Below are positions 43,365 to 54,276 of a DNA stretch of 64,000 nt, piece by piece; the first letter of the stretch is position 1, and each line of letters opens with the position of its first letter. The notes beneath the pieces are model-generated. The model saw only the letters and a list, made by a program, of their open reading frames with translations. It was not told the origin of the DNA and ran no database searches. The stretch is from Paraniabella hibiscisoli (GTDB taxonomy: Bacteria; Bacteroidota; Bacteroidia; Chitinophagales; Chitinophagaceae): positions 434,001 to 498,000 of the forward strand of contig NZ_JAKWBK010000001.1 in the NCBI RefSeq assembly GCF_022512515.1, given 5' to 3'. A program made the translations under genes and the position numbers.

Positions 43365-44056
43365 ATGCCATTTTGCAATACATATATGAAACCTGCTTAC
43401 ATTTTTATCATAGTTGTAGCCTGCTATTTTCTGGGGATGATACTTAGGCAAGATGCTATACAGCTTATATTCAAGCCACTGCTGGTAAGCTCGCTGCTTT
43501 TCTATTTTGTAGTAAACACTAAGCAGGTAAAATCGACCTTAAAGAAGTGGACAATAAGTGCATTGATATTTTCTGTAGCCGGCGATACGCTCTTAATGTT
43601 TGCCAATGTCAAAGAGTTGTTTTTCATGCTGGGACTTTGTGCCTTCCTGGTAGCCCATCTTTTTACATCTATACATTTCACCAAATACGCACGCATAACG
43701 ATATTACGGGCAAATGGTATGTGGCGATCATTGTAGCTATTTATTATTTCCTGATCATCAATTTCCTGCTCCCCTACCTGGGTGGTTTAAAATACCCCGT
43801 AATTGTTTATGGCTTAGTGATCAGCTTTATGCTGCTGGTAGCCATGCATCTTTACGACCTTGAAGACAATCTTACTGCACGCTATCTCTTAACCGGCGCT
43901 ATTCTTTTTGTAGTATCCGACTCCATTTTAGCGATCAATAAATTCTATCAGCCCTACCCCTGGGGCGCATGGGCGATCATGGTCACGTATGTAGTGGCGC
44001 AATGGTTATTGGTAAAAGGTCTTACCCGGTATATTAATAATACTACTGCGGTTTAA
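43365..44056 (+). CDS. Lysoplasmalogenase-like (YhhN/TMEM86) membrane protein (one frameshift)
   Basis: About 231 residues with seven to eight membrane helices. The family pattern is visible in IFKPLLVSSLLFYFV, FSVAGDTLLMF, FMLGLCAFLVAHLF, RYLLTGAILFVVSDSILAINKF and YVVAQWLLVKG. The frame breaks near 43670. YhhN/TMEM86 proteins hydrolyse the vinyl-ether bond of lysoplasmalogens; activity here is inferred. The start may instead be the in-frame ATG at 43386. Confidence 0.85.
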
Positions 44057-44072
44057 GCCGCATCTTTGCATC

Positions 44073-44711
44073 ATGTCATTACCCCAAAAGCTGGAAACCT
44101 ATTTTTTAAATGATAAGTGCATAGAAATCTATGTGCCGGAGGAGCGAGCGATACAGCAGCTGTATCGCAACAATAAACAGGATGCTTACTGGGCTAAAGT
44201 ATGGCCTGCATCAGTTGGACTTTGTCTTTTCCTGGAGCAATACCCTCATCTCATCCGCGATAAAAAGATACTCGAACTGGCAGCCGGGCTGGGATTATCG
44301 GGATTACATGCCGCACCTCTGGCGCAACATGTAACTATTACTGACAGAGAACCACTTGCCGAAGTTTTTGTAAAACAGTCTGCATTGCGGCTCGGGTTGA
44401 AAAATGTAACAACCAAAACCCTGGACTGGAAGGATGCTGCCCAAGAACCCCTTCCCCAGGTTGTGTTGTTAAGCGATGTAAACTATGAACCACCAGTGTT
44501 TAATGTCCTACAGAAAATAATAGATCACTTTATTACCAACAGGGCAACTGTTATTATAAGTACTCCACAACGTTTAGTTGCTAAACAATTTATAGAGACT
44601 TTACTACCATATAAAATGCTGCATTGGAATGAAACGATTTTACTTAATAAAGCGGAAACGGCTGTGAGTGTATTCGTGTTAAATCGTGTGGAGCAAGATA
44701 TTAATCAATAA
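44073..44711 (+). CDS. Class I SAM-dependent methyltransferase (METTL21-like)
   Basis: A 212-residue intact protein. Motif I is ILELAAGLGLSGL (residues about 67-79), followed by VTITDREPLAE and VVLLSDVNYEP, the order seen in the lysine methyltransferase/nicotinamide-methyltransferase-like family. The target is unknown. A CATCTTTG element lies four bases before the ATG. It overlaps the convergent gene at 44701 by 11 bases. Confidence 0.8.
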   Translation: MSLPQKLETYFLNDKCIEIYVPEERAIQQLYRNNKQDAYWAKVWPASVGLCLFLEQYPHLIRDKKILELAAGLGLSGLHAAPLAQHVTITDREPLAEVFVKQSALRLGLKNVTTKTLDWKDAAQEPLPQVVLLSDVNYEPPVFNVLQKIIDHFITNRATVIISTPQRLVAKQFIETLLPYKMLHWNETILLNKAETAVSVFVLNRVEQDINQ

Positions 44712-45141
44712 TAACCGGTTTTGTGTGGTCGTATACGTTAATAGCTACTACATCGCTACCAGACACTGCTTTAATCGTAAAATTCTCCTCCCATCCCCTG
44801 TTGGTGAGGTTTATTTCTTTCAATGTCCATAAACCGCTCTTATCCGTGGTTAGGTTAAACACCTGGTTCATACCTTTCAATGGACCAGCTCCTTTTAATA
44901 GTTTTTCGCCTTTATACATTTTTGCGAAATAAGTACTGGTAACATAGAGCTTAACCTGACTACCCGGCTTTGCTTTACCATATATTTTAATATACCCTCT
45001 TACTTTTTGATTGCTCCTGGGGTAAATAATGGAAACAGTTGAGTTTGCTGCCTGGTAAACGGGCCGTTCTCCATTTGAATAGGCGGCATTAAATGTAGGG
45101 CTATTGACCATAAAAAAGGCTATGGCGATGTAGATGTTCAT
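44701..45141 (-). CDS. Secreted Ig-like domain protein of unknown function
   Basis: A 146-residue protein with a short N-terminal hydrophobic signal (IAIAFFMVNSPTFNA). The body STVSIIYPRSNQKVRGYIKIYGKAKPGSQVKLYV...SGLWTLKEINL resembles a bacterial Ig-like or carbohydrate-adhesion beta-sandwich used as an extracellular module. It is paired with the small secreted protein gene just upstream (11-base gap), probably one transcript. Confidence 0.6.
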   Translation of the reverse strand: MNIYIAIAFFMVNSPTFNAAYSNGERPVYQAANSTVSIIYPRSNQKVRGYIKIYGKAKPGSQVKLYVTSTYFAKMYKGEKLLKGAGPLKGMNQVFNLTTDKSGLWTLKEINLTNRGWEENFTIKAVSGSDVVAINVYDHTKPVIID

Positions 45142-45151
45142 GATTGATCAT

Positions 45152-45628
45152 TTATTTAGTAGCGGATTCTTTTAATTCGCAAGCGGCAATCCAGAAGTTG
45201 TTTACAACCTGGGTAACAGCATTGGCATCTTTATATTTGTTTTTAGATATAAGCAGTTTGTTGTAACCTATGTCTATAAACCTTTCCCATGCGCCAATGA
45301 AATAAATCGTTCTTTGAGTGATAATAGGTGGACAAGGAGGTTGACGGCAAACGATATCCTGCTTTCGAGTTACTGATTGCGGTATTATTTTATATTGATT
45401 CAATAATTTCTTATTGCGGTAATGGCTTAATCCATTCTTCCTGTCAACTTTAATCACATCGCCTTTTTTAAAAGGCAGTAGGCTATTCGTTACATCGCCT
45501 ATAACAAAAGTTTTCTCCTCCCAAAACGGATCTCCCGGCTTTTTGACTATTATATCAGCATGCCTATTTTGCGCAGCAATGTGAATGTTAAGTAACCATA
45601 CTAGCAGTACCGGAAAAAGTGTTTTCAT
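45152..45628 (-). CDS. Small secreted protein of unknown function
   Basis: A 158-residue protein. The signal peptide is MKTLFPVLLVWLLNIHIAAQ. The mature part contains a CRQPPCPPI motif (two cysteines likely to be disulfide-bonded) and basic segments. I recognise no family. It is first of the two-gene unit with the Ig-like protein. Confidence 0.6.
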   Translation of the reverse strand: MKTLFPVLLVWLLNIHIAAQNRHADIIVKKPGDPFWEEKTFVIGDVTNSLLPFKKGDVIKVDRKNGLSHYRNKKLLNQYKIIPQSVTRKQDIVCRQPPCPPIITQRTIYFIGAWERFIDIGYNKLLISKNKYKDANAVTQVVNNFWIAACELKESATK

Positions 45629-45675
45629 ACAAGATATATTTCAATTAAAATACAGGACACGATCACCTTTGGATT

Positions 45676-46219
45676 CTACCATCCGTCAGGAACGATATCT
45701 TCGGGTATACTTCCATGTTCACTGATATAACTGAAAAAAGCTTCAACTTTTTTGGGTGCCGGTTGAAATATAGTGATCAGGCAACCCGGATTATCGTCCA
45801 TCGGGTTGGTAACGGTATGCATGGTCCCTCTTGGAATAAAAGCTGTATCACCCGCCTTTACCAGGTGATCTTCTCCATCGATCTGCACCATAAACGATCC
45901 CGATACGACGTAGATAATTTCGTCTTCGTATGCGTGTACATGGGGCGGTGGCCCGCCTTTCATTTTAAATAACCTGGGTGTAGATGTTTGGATAAACAAA
46001 TGTCCATCTGTATCTGCCGAAGAAATTTTGCAATGTAGAAAGGCATCTTTGGGCGCTGCAGGCCTGCCGTTATACCTACTTTCGCCCCCTCTTACAACAA
46101 ATCCCTTTTTTAGCTGCCGTCCGCTTATCGCTTCTTCCCGCTTATACTTCGACTTACCCCAAAAAAGACAAAGCAGGCATGATCATCAGGGCAGATCTGA
46201 TAAAGTTCTTTCTTTGCAT
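45676..46219 (-). CDS. Secreted cupin protein (frameshifted)
   Basis: About 182 residues when repaired. The start at 46219 gives a signal-like segment (MQRKNFIRSALMIMPALSF). After two single-base gaps near 46160 and 46130 the frame runs through RYNGRPAAPKDAFLHCKISSADTDGHLF into the clear cupin domain: GGPPPHVHAYEDEIIYVVSGSFMVQIDGE, then GDTAFIPRGTMHTVTN. The HxH..E..G..H metal site is intact. The substrate is unknown; quercetinase-like and sugar-binding cupins look alike. Confidence 0.75.
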
Positions 46220-46276
46220 CTTACGAAAGTTTAGATTAACTGTTGTAACTACTCGCTGATTTTTTTACCACCATTA

Positions 46277-48023
46277 TTACTCAAAATCCGGAATAAGTGT
46301 AAACGCAGTTCTGTATTCTGCATCTCCTAGTCCTAATTGTCCGTAGCGGTTAGAGCCGGTAGTATACATTTTGCCATTTGTTTTCAAAATTACCGAATGC
46401 AGGTACCCACATCCTACCGCTTTTACACTACCCGTTACAGGTTCAGGCACCAACCTTGCTTCGGTGCCGGCAAGTCCTAACGGCCCAACAATGTTGGCGC
46501 CGGCAGCAAACAAACCTCCATGAGTTTTTACTATTAGAGAATGCCATTCTCCTGCAGCTGCTGCAATTACATCGCCAGTAACTAATACAGGGTTTTTCTG
46601 ATTGATGGTGTTCCCAATGCCCAGTTGTCCAAAGTCATTTTTACCGGTTCCATATAAAGTACCGTCGTTTTTAATAATGAGTGAATGAAAAGAGCGGCTG
46701 CAATGGCTTTTACATTGTCTGTAACTAAAACCAGTGTTTTTTGATTCTCTGTATTGCCAATACCCAATTGTCCCACATCATTTCTGCCGGTAGCATAAAG
46801 CTTTCCGTCATTTTTCAACACCAGGGAGTGGCCTTCTCCCAAAGCCATTGATTTCACATTGTCTGTAACCGGACCTAATTTATATTGAGTAGGATTGTTA
46901 CCCATTCCCAATTGACCAAAGTCGTTTCTGCCACAAGCATATAGTTTTCCGTCCGTTTTTAAAACATAAGAGTACCCCTGGCCAGCTTGTACATCTTTTA
47001 CGTCTGTGGTAACCAATACGGGTATACTCTGATGAATGGCATTACCAATACCTAGCTCTCCATCAAAATTTTGCCCTGTTGTATACAGCCTGCCATCCTT
47101 TCTAACAATCAGCGTGTGCTCAAAACCAGTTGCAACGGATGCAACATTATCCAGAATAAATCGGGGGCTAATTTCAGTGGCCGGCGTCGTAATGCCTAAT
47201 TGTCCGCGGTCATTTTCGCCGGTGGCGTATAAATTCCCGTTACTGTTTAACAAAAAGTACTGTTTGCTCCTGCAAAAATCCGCCAGGTTGGAGCCGTTCC
47301 GGCTTTAGGCAATGTGTAAGTACCTCCCATGTAGGTGATCACTATGGTTGTATCATTTTCTGTAATACCAAACCCGGTAATACCGCTGGGACCTTGTGGT
47401 CCCGCAGGTCCTTGTGGTCCTGTTTGACCCGTTTGACCGTTTGCTCCAACCGCTACAACAGGATTGCCGTTTTTATCTTTTACCGTGCTCCAGCTAATGC
47501 CATTGTCATAACTGATCATCCAAAAGTTGGTTTCGGCATTTATCTGTAGCAGCGGCGTAATACCATTTGTGCCGTTTGTGCCATTATTGCCATTGTTACC
47601 TGTTACTCTTAGCTTTTGCCCGTTTTGTAGCAAAAATTCGCCTGCCAGTGTCCAGTAAAATTGGTCATCCGTATCCTGCTTTACGCCAATGCGTGGTGCA
47701 TCTACGCCGTTGGTGCCATTTGTCCCATTAGTTCCGTTCGTACCATTCAGTCCATTTTTTAGTTCAATGGTAGTGCCGTTGCTCATACTTAGCACATAGC
47801 CGGTAGGCGTAGCCGCGTAAGAGGTAACGCTTATTTTATTCTGCAAAGCAGTAGTTATACCCTGCAGGCTTTTAATATCCGTATTAATGGTACTGATGCT
47901 GGTTTGCAGCTGTGCAATCAGGTCCTTTTGTTTGTCCAATTCGTTGCGAAGCGCATCAATGTCTTTTTTCTGGCAGGCAGTGAAAGCCCATAGCAGAAGC
48001 GTAAAGCCAATTATCTTTTTCAT
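46277..48023 (-). CDS. Lipoprotein with coiled coil, collagen-like repeats and seven-blade RCC1 propeller (frameshifted)
   Basis: About 583 residues when repaired. Order: lipoprotein signal (LLWAFTAC), coiled coil (residues about 20-65, DALRNELDKQKDLIAQLQTS), DUF4988-like segment with tandem GTN triplets (about 90-105), another GNN/GTN stretch, then G-x-y triplets GQTGQTGPQGPAGPQGPSG. Then come seven RCC1 repeats, each with a pattern like LYATGRNDVGQLG. Breaks lie near 47250 and near 46690. It is probably a surface-exposed stalked protein with a beta-propeller head. It lies directly downstream of the hybrid kinase gene. The ligand is unknown. Confidence 0.82.
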
Positions 48024-48211
48024 TTCATTTTTATTTTCCTGTTGTTAAAGGAGATATATCCATTACATTCAATCAGGATCAAAACTAATTGGGGAAACAA
48101 AAAAGGCATTTGCTATTGTTGCAAATACCTTTGAAATTATTCAACCTAAAATGTTGATAATTAAATCATTTGATTTTGTTGCAGACGCATTTGCATTTGT
48201 TGCAGCGGTAT

Positions 48212-51159
48212 TTATCCCTGCTTTCCAACCTCGCTGGGAGGGTAACCAAAATGCTTTGCAAAGCTGGTTGAGAAATTAGCAGGGTTACCATAACCTACCA
48301 TATAACCCACTTCGGCCACCGTGCCAATATTCTTCTGTAAGAGTTCGTGCGCCTGCTGCATACGCACAGAACGGATGAGTTCGCCGGGCGTTTGGCCAAT
48401 AATGCCTTTTAACTTACGATGTAGTTGGGTGCGGCTTAACCCCACTTCACGGCCTAACTCTTCAGCGCCAAACTGCACATCGTCTAACCGGCTCTGAATG
48501 GATTCTTTTACCCGGGTGAGAAAGCTTTGTTCTATGGAGGGTAATGCTGCTGCACTGGTTAGCCACCCATTGTTTTTGCCGAATTTCTCTTTTAAAACCC
48601 TCCTGTTTTCAATTAAGTTTTCAATTAATGCCAGCAATTCGGCTTTATCAAATGGTTTGGCCAGGTAGGCATCGGCGCCTGTTTTAATGCCCTGTATTTT
48701 GCTATCCTGGTCGGTTTTGGCGGTTAGCATAATAACCGGTATATGGCTGGTACGTTCATCTTTTTTAACGTGTCGCACAACTCGTACCCATTTTTGGCGG
48801 GCATCATTAAATCAGTGATCGCCAGGGTTGGAATCATTTCTAATGCAATAGCAATTCCCTCAACGCCATCTTTTGCAGTTAACACCTGGTAACTATCACT
48901 TAAAGAAAGTTCAATAAATTGTCGCAGCTGTTCGTTGTCTTCAGCAATCAATATAGTTTCTTTATGATCTCCTTCATGTTCAGCCATTGGAGCCGCAGGC
49001 TCTGTAACCAGGTAGCTCTGTTCCTTATCTCCGGCTGCCGGGGTAATTGCCTCCGCATTTTCTTTTGCAGGTTGATAGGGTAGTATTACCGTAAAAGTGG
49101 TACCGATATCTTCTGCACTTTCTACTTCTATAGCACCACCTAGCAAGGTCGTCAATTCTTTAACCAGCGCAAGGCCGATACCGGCGCCTTCGCGGGTGCG
49201 GGTGTCAGATGCATCTGCCTGGTAAAAGCGGTCGAAAATGTAAGGTTGCTTTTCTTTTGAAATACCAATGCCATTGTCTTTTACCTTTATCAGAAGTTGT
49301 TCGTCTTTTTTGTGAAGTGAAACCACTACTGCACCATTTGTATGAATGAATTTAAGTGCGTTCGACACCAGGTTCTGAACAATTTTCTCCAGCTTATCCA
49401 TATCAGCTTCTACCCAAAGCTGATCCATATCCGAGGCAAATTTCAGCTTGATATAATTATGTTCGGCCAGGGACCCAAATTGCTGCACGTGCATACGCAG
49501 CCATTTCACCATATCAATGTTCCGATACCTGATATCCATTTGTCCGTTTTCAATGCGGCTGAGGTCCAGTAGTTGATTGATCAGCTGCAAGAGCCGTTCG
49601 CTATTCTGCAAAATGTAGCCGGCGTATTGTTTTGCAGTAGCCGCATCGGGATGCTGCAGTAATTCTTTGGCCGGGTTAATAATCAGCGTTAGCGGGGTTT
49701 TAAACTCATGCGTAAGGTTCACAAAAAACGGGATTTAGCCGCATCCATCGCTCTCAGTTTTTCTGATTGCTCCCGTACCTGTGCCGTTCTCTCCAGCACC
49801 GTCTTTTCCAGTTGCTCTGCCTGCTCCGAAATCAGCTTATTCTTCTCTTGCTCTTTTGCGATGTTTTCTGCGGCCAAACGGTCATTTTCTTTGAGCTGAG
49901 CAGCCAGTTTGCGATTGGTAGAAGCTATATCCATTGCCATATAAATGGAGAAAACAACCGGCATGAGCAGGTTACCCCATCCGAAAAAGATCATTACCTG
50001 GTTCAACGTAAACCAGTTCAACTGGTTAGAACCAATAAATATCCCCATCAATATAAACAGTATCATTCCTGCTACCAATAACCATAGTTTTTTATTGCCC
50101 TGCGTATGGAGCGGAGCAGCACCAGTAAAACATCTGTAAAAAATATCAGCATAAAAATATTCTGATACCATTTCTGAAATAAATCAAAAGCAGGAATGGT
50201 CCATGCACGGTACCAGTCAATAATTGCCCATACCGCTACAGGTACAGAAAGCAATAGCATAATGATGGTTTTGCGTCGCGGTATAAACCCATAACCGGCA
50301 TAGTACAACAGGAGCAAACCAAAACTAAAATTGAGTGTTACAAAACCCATAAATACCCGGCTGTAAAAAACCTGGGTTAAGGGGTCAGTAGTTACAATAG
50401 TTTCGTAACGGGCATATAAACCCAATGCCACCACACCTACAAATAATATATAGTAAAGATTTATTTTCTGACGGGGATAGAAGATGAACAATAGAAGGTG
50501 TAACACAATAAGGATACAGGCCGCAGCAACGCTCATTAAAAGCTGGTCCATCATTCGCTGATGGTCTTTTTGCCGGCTGTTCATGATATGTAAATCCTGC
50601 AACTGAGCCTGAAAACCGTAAAAGTTAGGATAAGGCCCGGTGTAATTACTATAACGAATAGCGAGAAGATGGGGTAAAGTATCAGTAATGGCCATCGGTA
50701 TAGTTAGATATGGCTGCCGGGAAGCAGTCATCGTTTGCGCCGATAAGCCCACTTTACCCAAAGCTCCCACCCGCTTACCATCCAAATACACTTCAGACGC
50801 GCCGTCCTGGTTAATGAACATACCCCAGGTATTCGTTAAAGAGTCGCTCGCTTTTTTAGCCAAATACGAAACCAGCCAACACCGTTCCAACCTTTTGGCA
50901 GGGCGGCGTCACTATATTGGTCAGTTCCGAAGGCAGTATTGCCCACCACCTGCCAGCTACTATCCAGGAATAGTGGATCGGCCCATTTCGGGTTATCGCC
51001 CGGGGCAAAACGAAAAGAAACTTTTTGCAGCGATTGTGGTTTCTTCGGATCTGTTAGCATAACAACATCGGCCTGTCCATAAATGTCGAAAGCCCTGCAC
51101 ATTAATACTAGAACAAAAAACAGGGGAACAAGTATTTTATGTTTAACCAGGACTCGCAT
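48212..51159 (-). CDS. Hybrid two-component sensor/AraC regulator with 7TMR-DISM sensor (frameshifted)
   Basis: About 983 residues when four single-base gaps are restored (near 50850, 50090, 49725 and 48770). Order: signal peptide and periplasmic DISM-type jelly-roll (about 30-190), seven membrane helices (about 200-390), coiled linker, HisKA with H-box LTHEFKTPLTLI, HATPase (NLVSNALKFIHTNG, DNGIGISKEK, GAGIGLALVKEL), REC domain with ITDLMMPAKNGYE, and AraC HTH (ARQLGREVGLSRTQLHRKLK-like; VGYMVGYGNPANFSTSFAKHFG). Sensor and DNA-binding output are on one chain. The adjacent downstream gene is the collagen/RCC1 lipoprotein, a plausible target. Confidence 0.9.
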
Positions 51160-51374
51160 TAGATATTTCGTATTGGATAGCGTTAAAGATATTATTTAAA
51201 TAGGGAATATTATATAATTCAACCCCACCAAATGATAACCAGAGCCCTGAATATACGTACATTTGATGTCACATAATCAGGACGTACAAGTGCGAAACAC
51301 CTGTCCGGGCATTTCATAGGGGCAGGCAATGGAGATGCTACTTGCTTTACTGCCAATAAATTATCTTTACACAC

Positions 51375-52993
51375 ATGCAACAAGTAGATTTTTTAGTAAT
51401 CGGAACAGGAATAGCCGGTCTTACTTATGCTTACAAAATGGCTGAAAAGTATCCCGATAAAAAGTATTGGTGATCACCAAAGCAGCGGCAGACGAAACTA
51501 ATACGAAGTATGCACAAGGCGGTGTAGCAGTAGTAAACGATTTGGAGAAGGACAGTTTTGAAAAGCATATAGAAGATACATTAATTGCAGGTGATGGATT
51601 GTGTAATGAAAAAATAGTAGAGATTGTAGTAAAAGACGGACCCGACCGGGTGCAGGAGTTGATTGACCTGGGAGCTAATTTCGATAAGGAGTCCGACGGA
51701 GATTATAAACTGGGCAAAGAAGGTGGCCATAGCGAATTTCGCATTATCCATCATAAAGATATCACCGGCTGGGAAATGGAGCGTGCCCTGCTGGAAGCTG
51801 TGGCCCGTTTAAATAATATTGAAATCATAAAGCACTGTTTTGTGGTGGATATAATTACACAGCATCATCTGGGCTACCTCATTACCAAATCCACTCCCGA
51901 TATTGAATGCTATGGGGTATACGCGCTTAACCTGCATACAAACGAAATAGAAACCATCCTGGCTAAAACCACCTACCTCTCCAGCGGGGGTAACGGCCAG
52001 GTATATCGAACCACTACAAACCCCGCTATCGCTACAGGAGATGGCGTAGCTATGGTATACCGCGCTAAAGGCCGTATAGAGAATATGGAATTTATCCAGT
52101 TCCATCCCACTGCCTTGTACGAGCCCGGCCTCAGAGGTCAGGCATTTTTGATTACCGAAGCAGTACGTGGTGATGGCGGCATACTACGTAATAAAGAAGG
52201 AGAAGCCTTTATGGAACGCTATGACGACCGTAAAGACCTCGCTCCCCGCGATATTGTGGCGCGTGCGATCGACAATGAAATGAAAACAACCGGTACCGAA
52301 CATGTATGGCTGGATTGCAGGCATTTTGCTACGGAAAAGTTTGTTGAGCATTTCCCCAATATTTACGAGAAATGCAAAAGCGTGGGTATTGATATTTCAA
52401 AAGATATGATACCGGTTGCACCTGCGGCTCATTATAGCTGCGGCGGTATTAAGGTAGATGAATGGGGGCAAACCTCCATCAGAAACCTGTACGCGGTAGG
52501 CGAATGCAGCAGCACCGGCTTGCACGGCGCTAACAGGCTCGCCAGTAACTCATTGCTGGAAGCCATGGTATTTGCGCACCGCTGCTTTGTGCATGTTTCT
52601 CAAAAAGTTGACAACAACGATCTGCCTGAACACCCTACTTTCAAGCTGAATATACCGGCCTGGAATGCCCTGGGTACCAACACGCCGAAAGAGTTGATCT
52701 TAATCACCCAAAGCCTGAAAGAAATTCAACAGGTAATGAGCGACTACGTGGGTATTGTTCGCAACAATATAAGGTTGCAAAGGGCCATCAGGCGTATTGA
52801 CCTGCTTTGGGAAGAAACAGAGCAGCTTTACAAAACCAGCACACTTTCGCCAAATATTCTCGAACTTCGCAATCTGATAACAGTAGGTTATTTAATTGTA
52901 AAAGGTTCCAGTTTCCGTAAAGAAAGCCGTGGGCTGAACTACAATACCGACTATCCGCAAAAAGGCGAACTGTTGCAAAATATTGTTTTATAA
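51375..52993 (+). CDS. nadB: L-aspartate oxidase (one frameshift)
   Basis: About 539 residues. It oxidises L-aspartate to iminoaspartate for NAD synthesis, using FAD. The start is ATG 51375: DFLVIGTGIAGLTYAYK is the FAD-binding glycine motif. The frame breaks at an A5 run near 51461 and resumes as VLVITKAAADETNTKYAQGG. HPTALY, HYSCGGIKVDEWGQTS and HGANRLASNSLLEAMVF are family signatures. The -7-like TATCTTTA (51362-51369) is five bases upstream of ATG. nadA and nadC are not adjacent. Confidence 0.95.
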
Positions 52994-53035
52994 GTGGAGG
53001 AGATAGTAAGTAGTTTATAGCGAGCGGCTATGGGG

Positions 53036-53119
53036 CAATGGACACTGAGCGATAAGCCGTCCCCTACCCACTATGCGCTATCCCCAATTTACGATTCACC
53101 ACTCACCATCAACTTTTCT
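53036..53119. repeat. Seven-base phased tract between nadB and the LpxL-type gene
   Basis: From 53036 the sequence divides into twelve heptads such as CAATGGA, CGATAAG, CTATGCG, CTATCCC, CGATTCA, CCACTCA and CCATCAA. Most share C at position 1, and many have A at 3 and T or C at 4. It ends 1 base before the ATG of the next gene. It is not a protein-coding repeat on either strand as far as I can see. Confidence 0.7.
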
Positions 53120-53120
53120 C

Positions 53121-53998
53121 ATGTATTATATCGTTTACGGTTTTCTATATCTCTTCTCTTTATTGCCACTAAGAGTTATTTACTGGATCTCTGATTTCTT
53201 TTACTTTATTGTTTATTATATAGTTGGCTATCGCAAAGAAGTGGTAATGCACAACCTGGCGATTGCATTTCCAGAGAAAACGGTTAAAGAAAGAACACGT
53301 ATCGCTAAAAACTTCTATCACAAATTCATTGATTCGATGATTGAGACGATCAAGCTATTATCGGCTCCCGACTCTTTTTCGAAAAACACTTTACCGGTAA
53401 CTGGGAGGTATTTAATCAATACTACGCTGAGGGTCGTTCGGTACAACTACACCTGGGACATAATTTTAACTGGGAATGGGGCAATGTTTCCTTACTCATG
53501 CATAGCCAGTACAAATTCCTGGGTGTGTACATGCCGCTGGCAAATAAAATTTTCAACCGGATATTTAAGAAAATACGCTCGCGGAGCGGAACTGTTTTAC
53601 TCAGTGCACATCATATGACACGGGAATTCCTGCCGCACCGAAATACACAATACTGCCTGGGCCTGGTAGCAGATCAAAGTCCCGCAAATTTAGGCAAGGC
53701 AGAATGGTTCCATTTTTTTGACCGGAAAACAGCTTTCACCATGGGACCAGCAAAAAATGCTGCCAAAAATAATACGGTTGTAATTTTTGGTTTTATCAGT
53801 CGACCAAAAAGAGGCTACTATCATGTAACGTTTTCGGTTGCTGAAGAATTTCCTACAGCAGAAAGTGCCACTACGCTGACATCTGAGTTTGTAAAATACC
53901 TTGAATCAGTGATCAAGGCCAATCCGGATATGTGGCTGTGGAGCCACCGGAGGTGGAAACATGAATGGAAAGAAGAATATGGCCCGGTAATTCAATAA
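53121..53998 (+). CDS. Lipid A biosynthesis acyltransferase, LpxL/HtrB family (one frameshift)
   Basis: About 292 residues. It adds a secondary acyl chain to lipid A at the inner membrane. The N-terminal membrane anchor starts at ATG 53121 (MYYIVYGFLYLFSLLPLRVIYWISDF), then VVMHNLAIAFPEKT. The catalytic HX4E motif HNFNWE (near 53460) is readable only after restoring one base upstream near 53400. LVADQSPANLGKAEWFHFFDRKTAFTMGPAKNA and WLWSHRRWKHEW are typical of the family. Confidence 0.9.
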
Positions 53999-54006
53999 AA
54001 AAGCAC

Positions 54007-54014
54007 TATATTTG
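54007..54014 (+). promoter_or_regulatory. -7 promoter element of the SRP RNA gene
   Basis: TATATTTG matches TAnnTTTG and ends six bases before the predicted 5' end of the SRP RNA. Confidence 0.7.
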
Positions 54015-54019
54015 CAGTC

Positions 54020-54117
54020 GCAGGTCTCATACGGCCAGCTCCTGTTGAAACTCCCCAGGGCCGGAAGGCAGCAAGGATAGATGGTTGAGCGGCGCGATGT
54101 GAGTAGCCTGCTTTTTT
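54020..54117 (+). ncRNA. ffs: Signal recognition particle RNA, small (4.5S) type
   Basis: The conserved SRP loop core GGGCCGGAAGGCAGCAAGGAT (split by loop boundaries) lies near 54057-54078. The 5' arm GCAGGT (54020-54025) pairs with the 3' arm ending GCCTGC (54106-54111), closing a single long hairpin. A T6 run (54112-54117) follows as terminator. It binds Ffh for co-translational membrane targeting. The size (about 92 bases plus terminator) fits the small bacterial form without an Alu domain. Confidence 0.92.
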
Positions 54118-54276
54118 GTGCCCGTACTTTTCGCTTTAGCTTTATTATACTACTTTAGCTGTCTCTAAGACAATGTTGAACCACGTTCTTTCGATGGGAG
54201 ATGTTAATGCATCCCTGACAAATGACCGGGCAACACTGACGCTACATATTTATAGCTAAAACAAAAAAATAAAATC

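Noticed and set aside
46277-47253. Tandem repeats as CRISPR or satellite DNA
   Set aside because: The repetition is protein-level RCC1 blades with variable DNA, not identical repeats with spacers.
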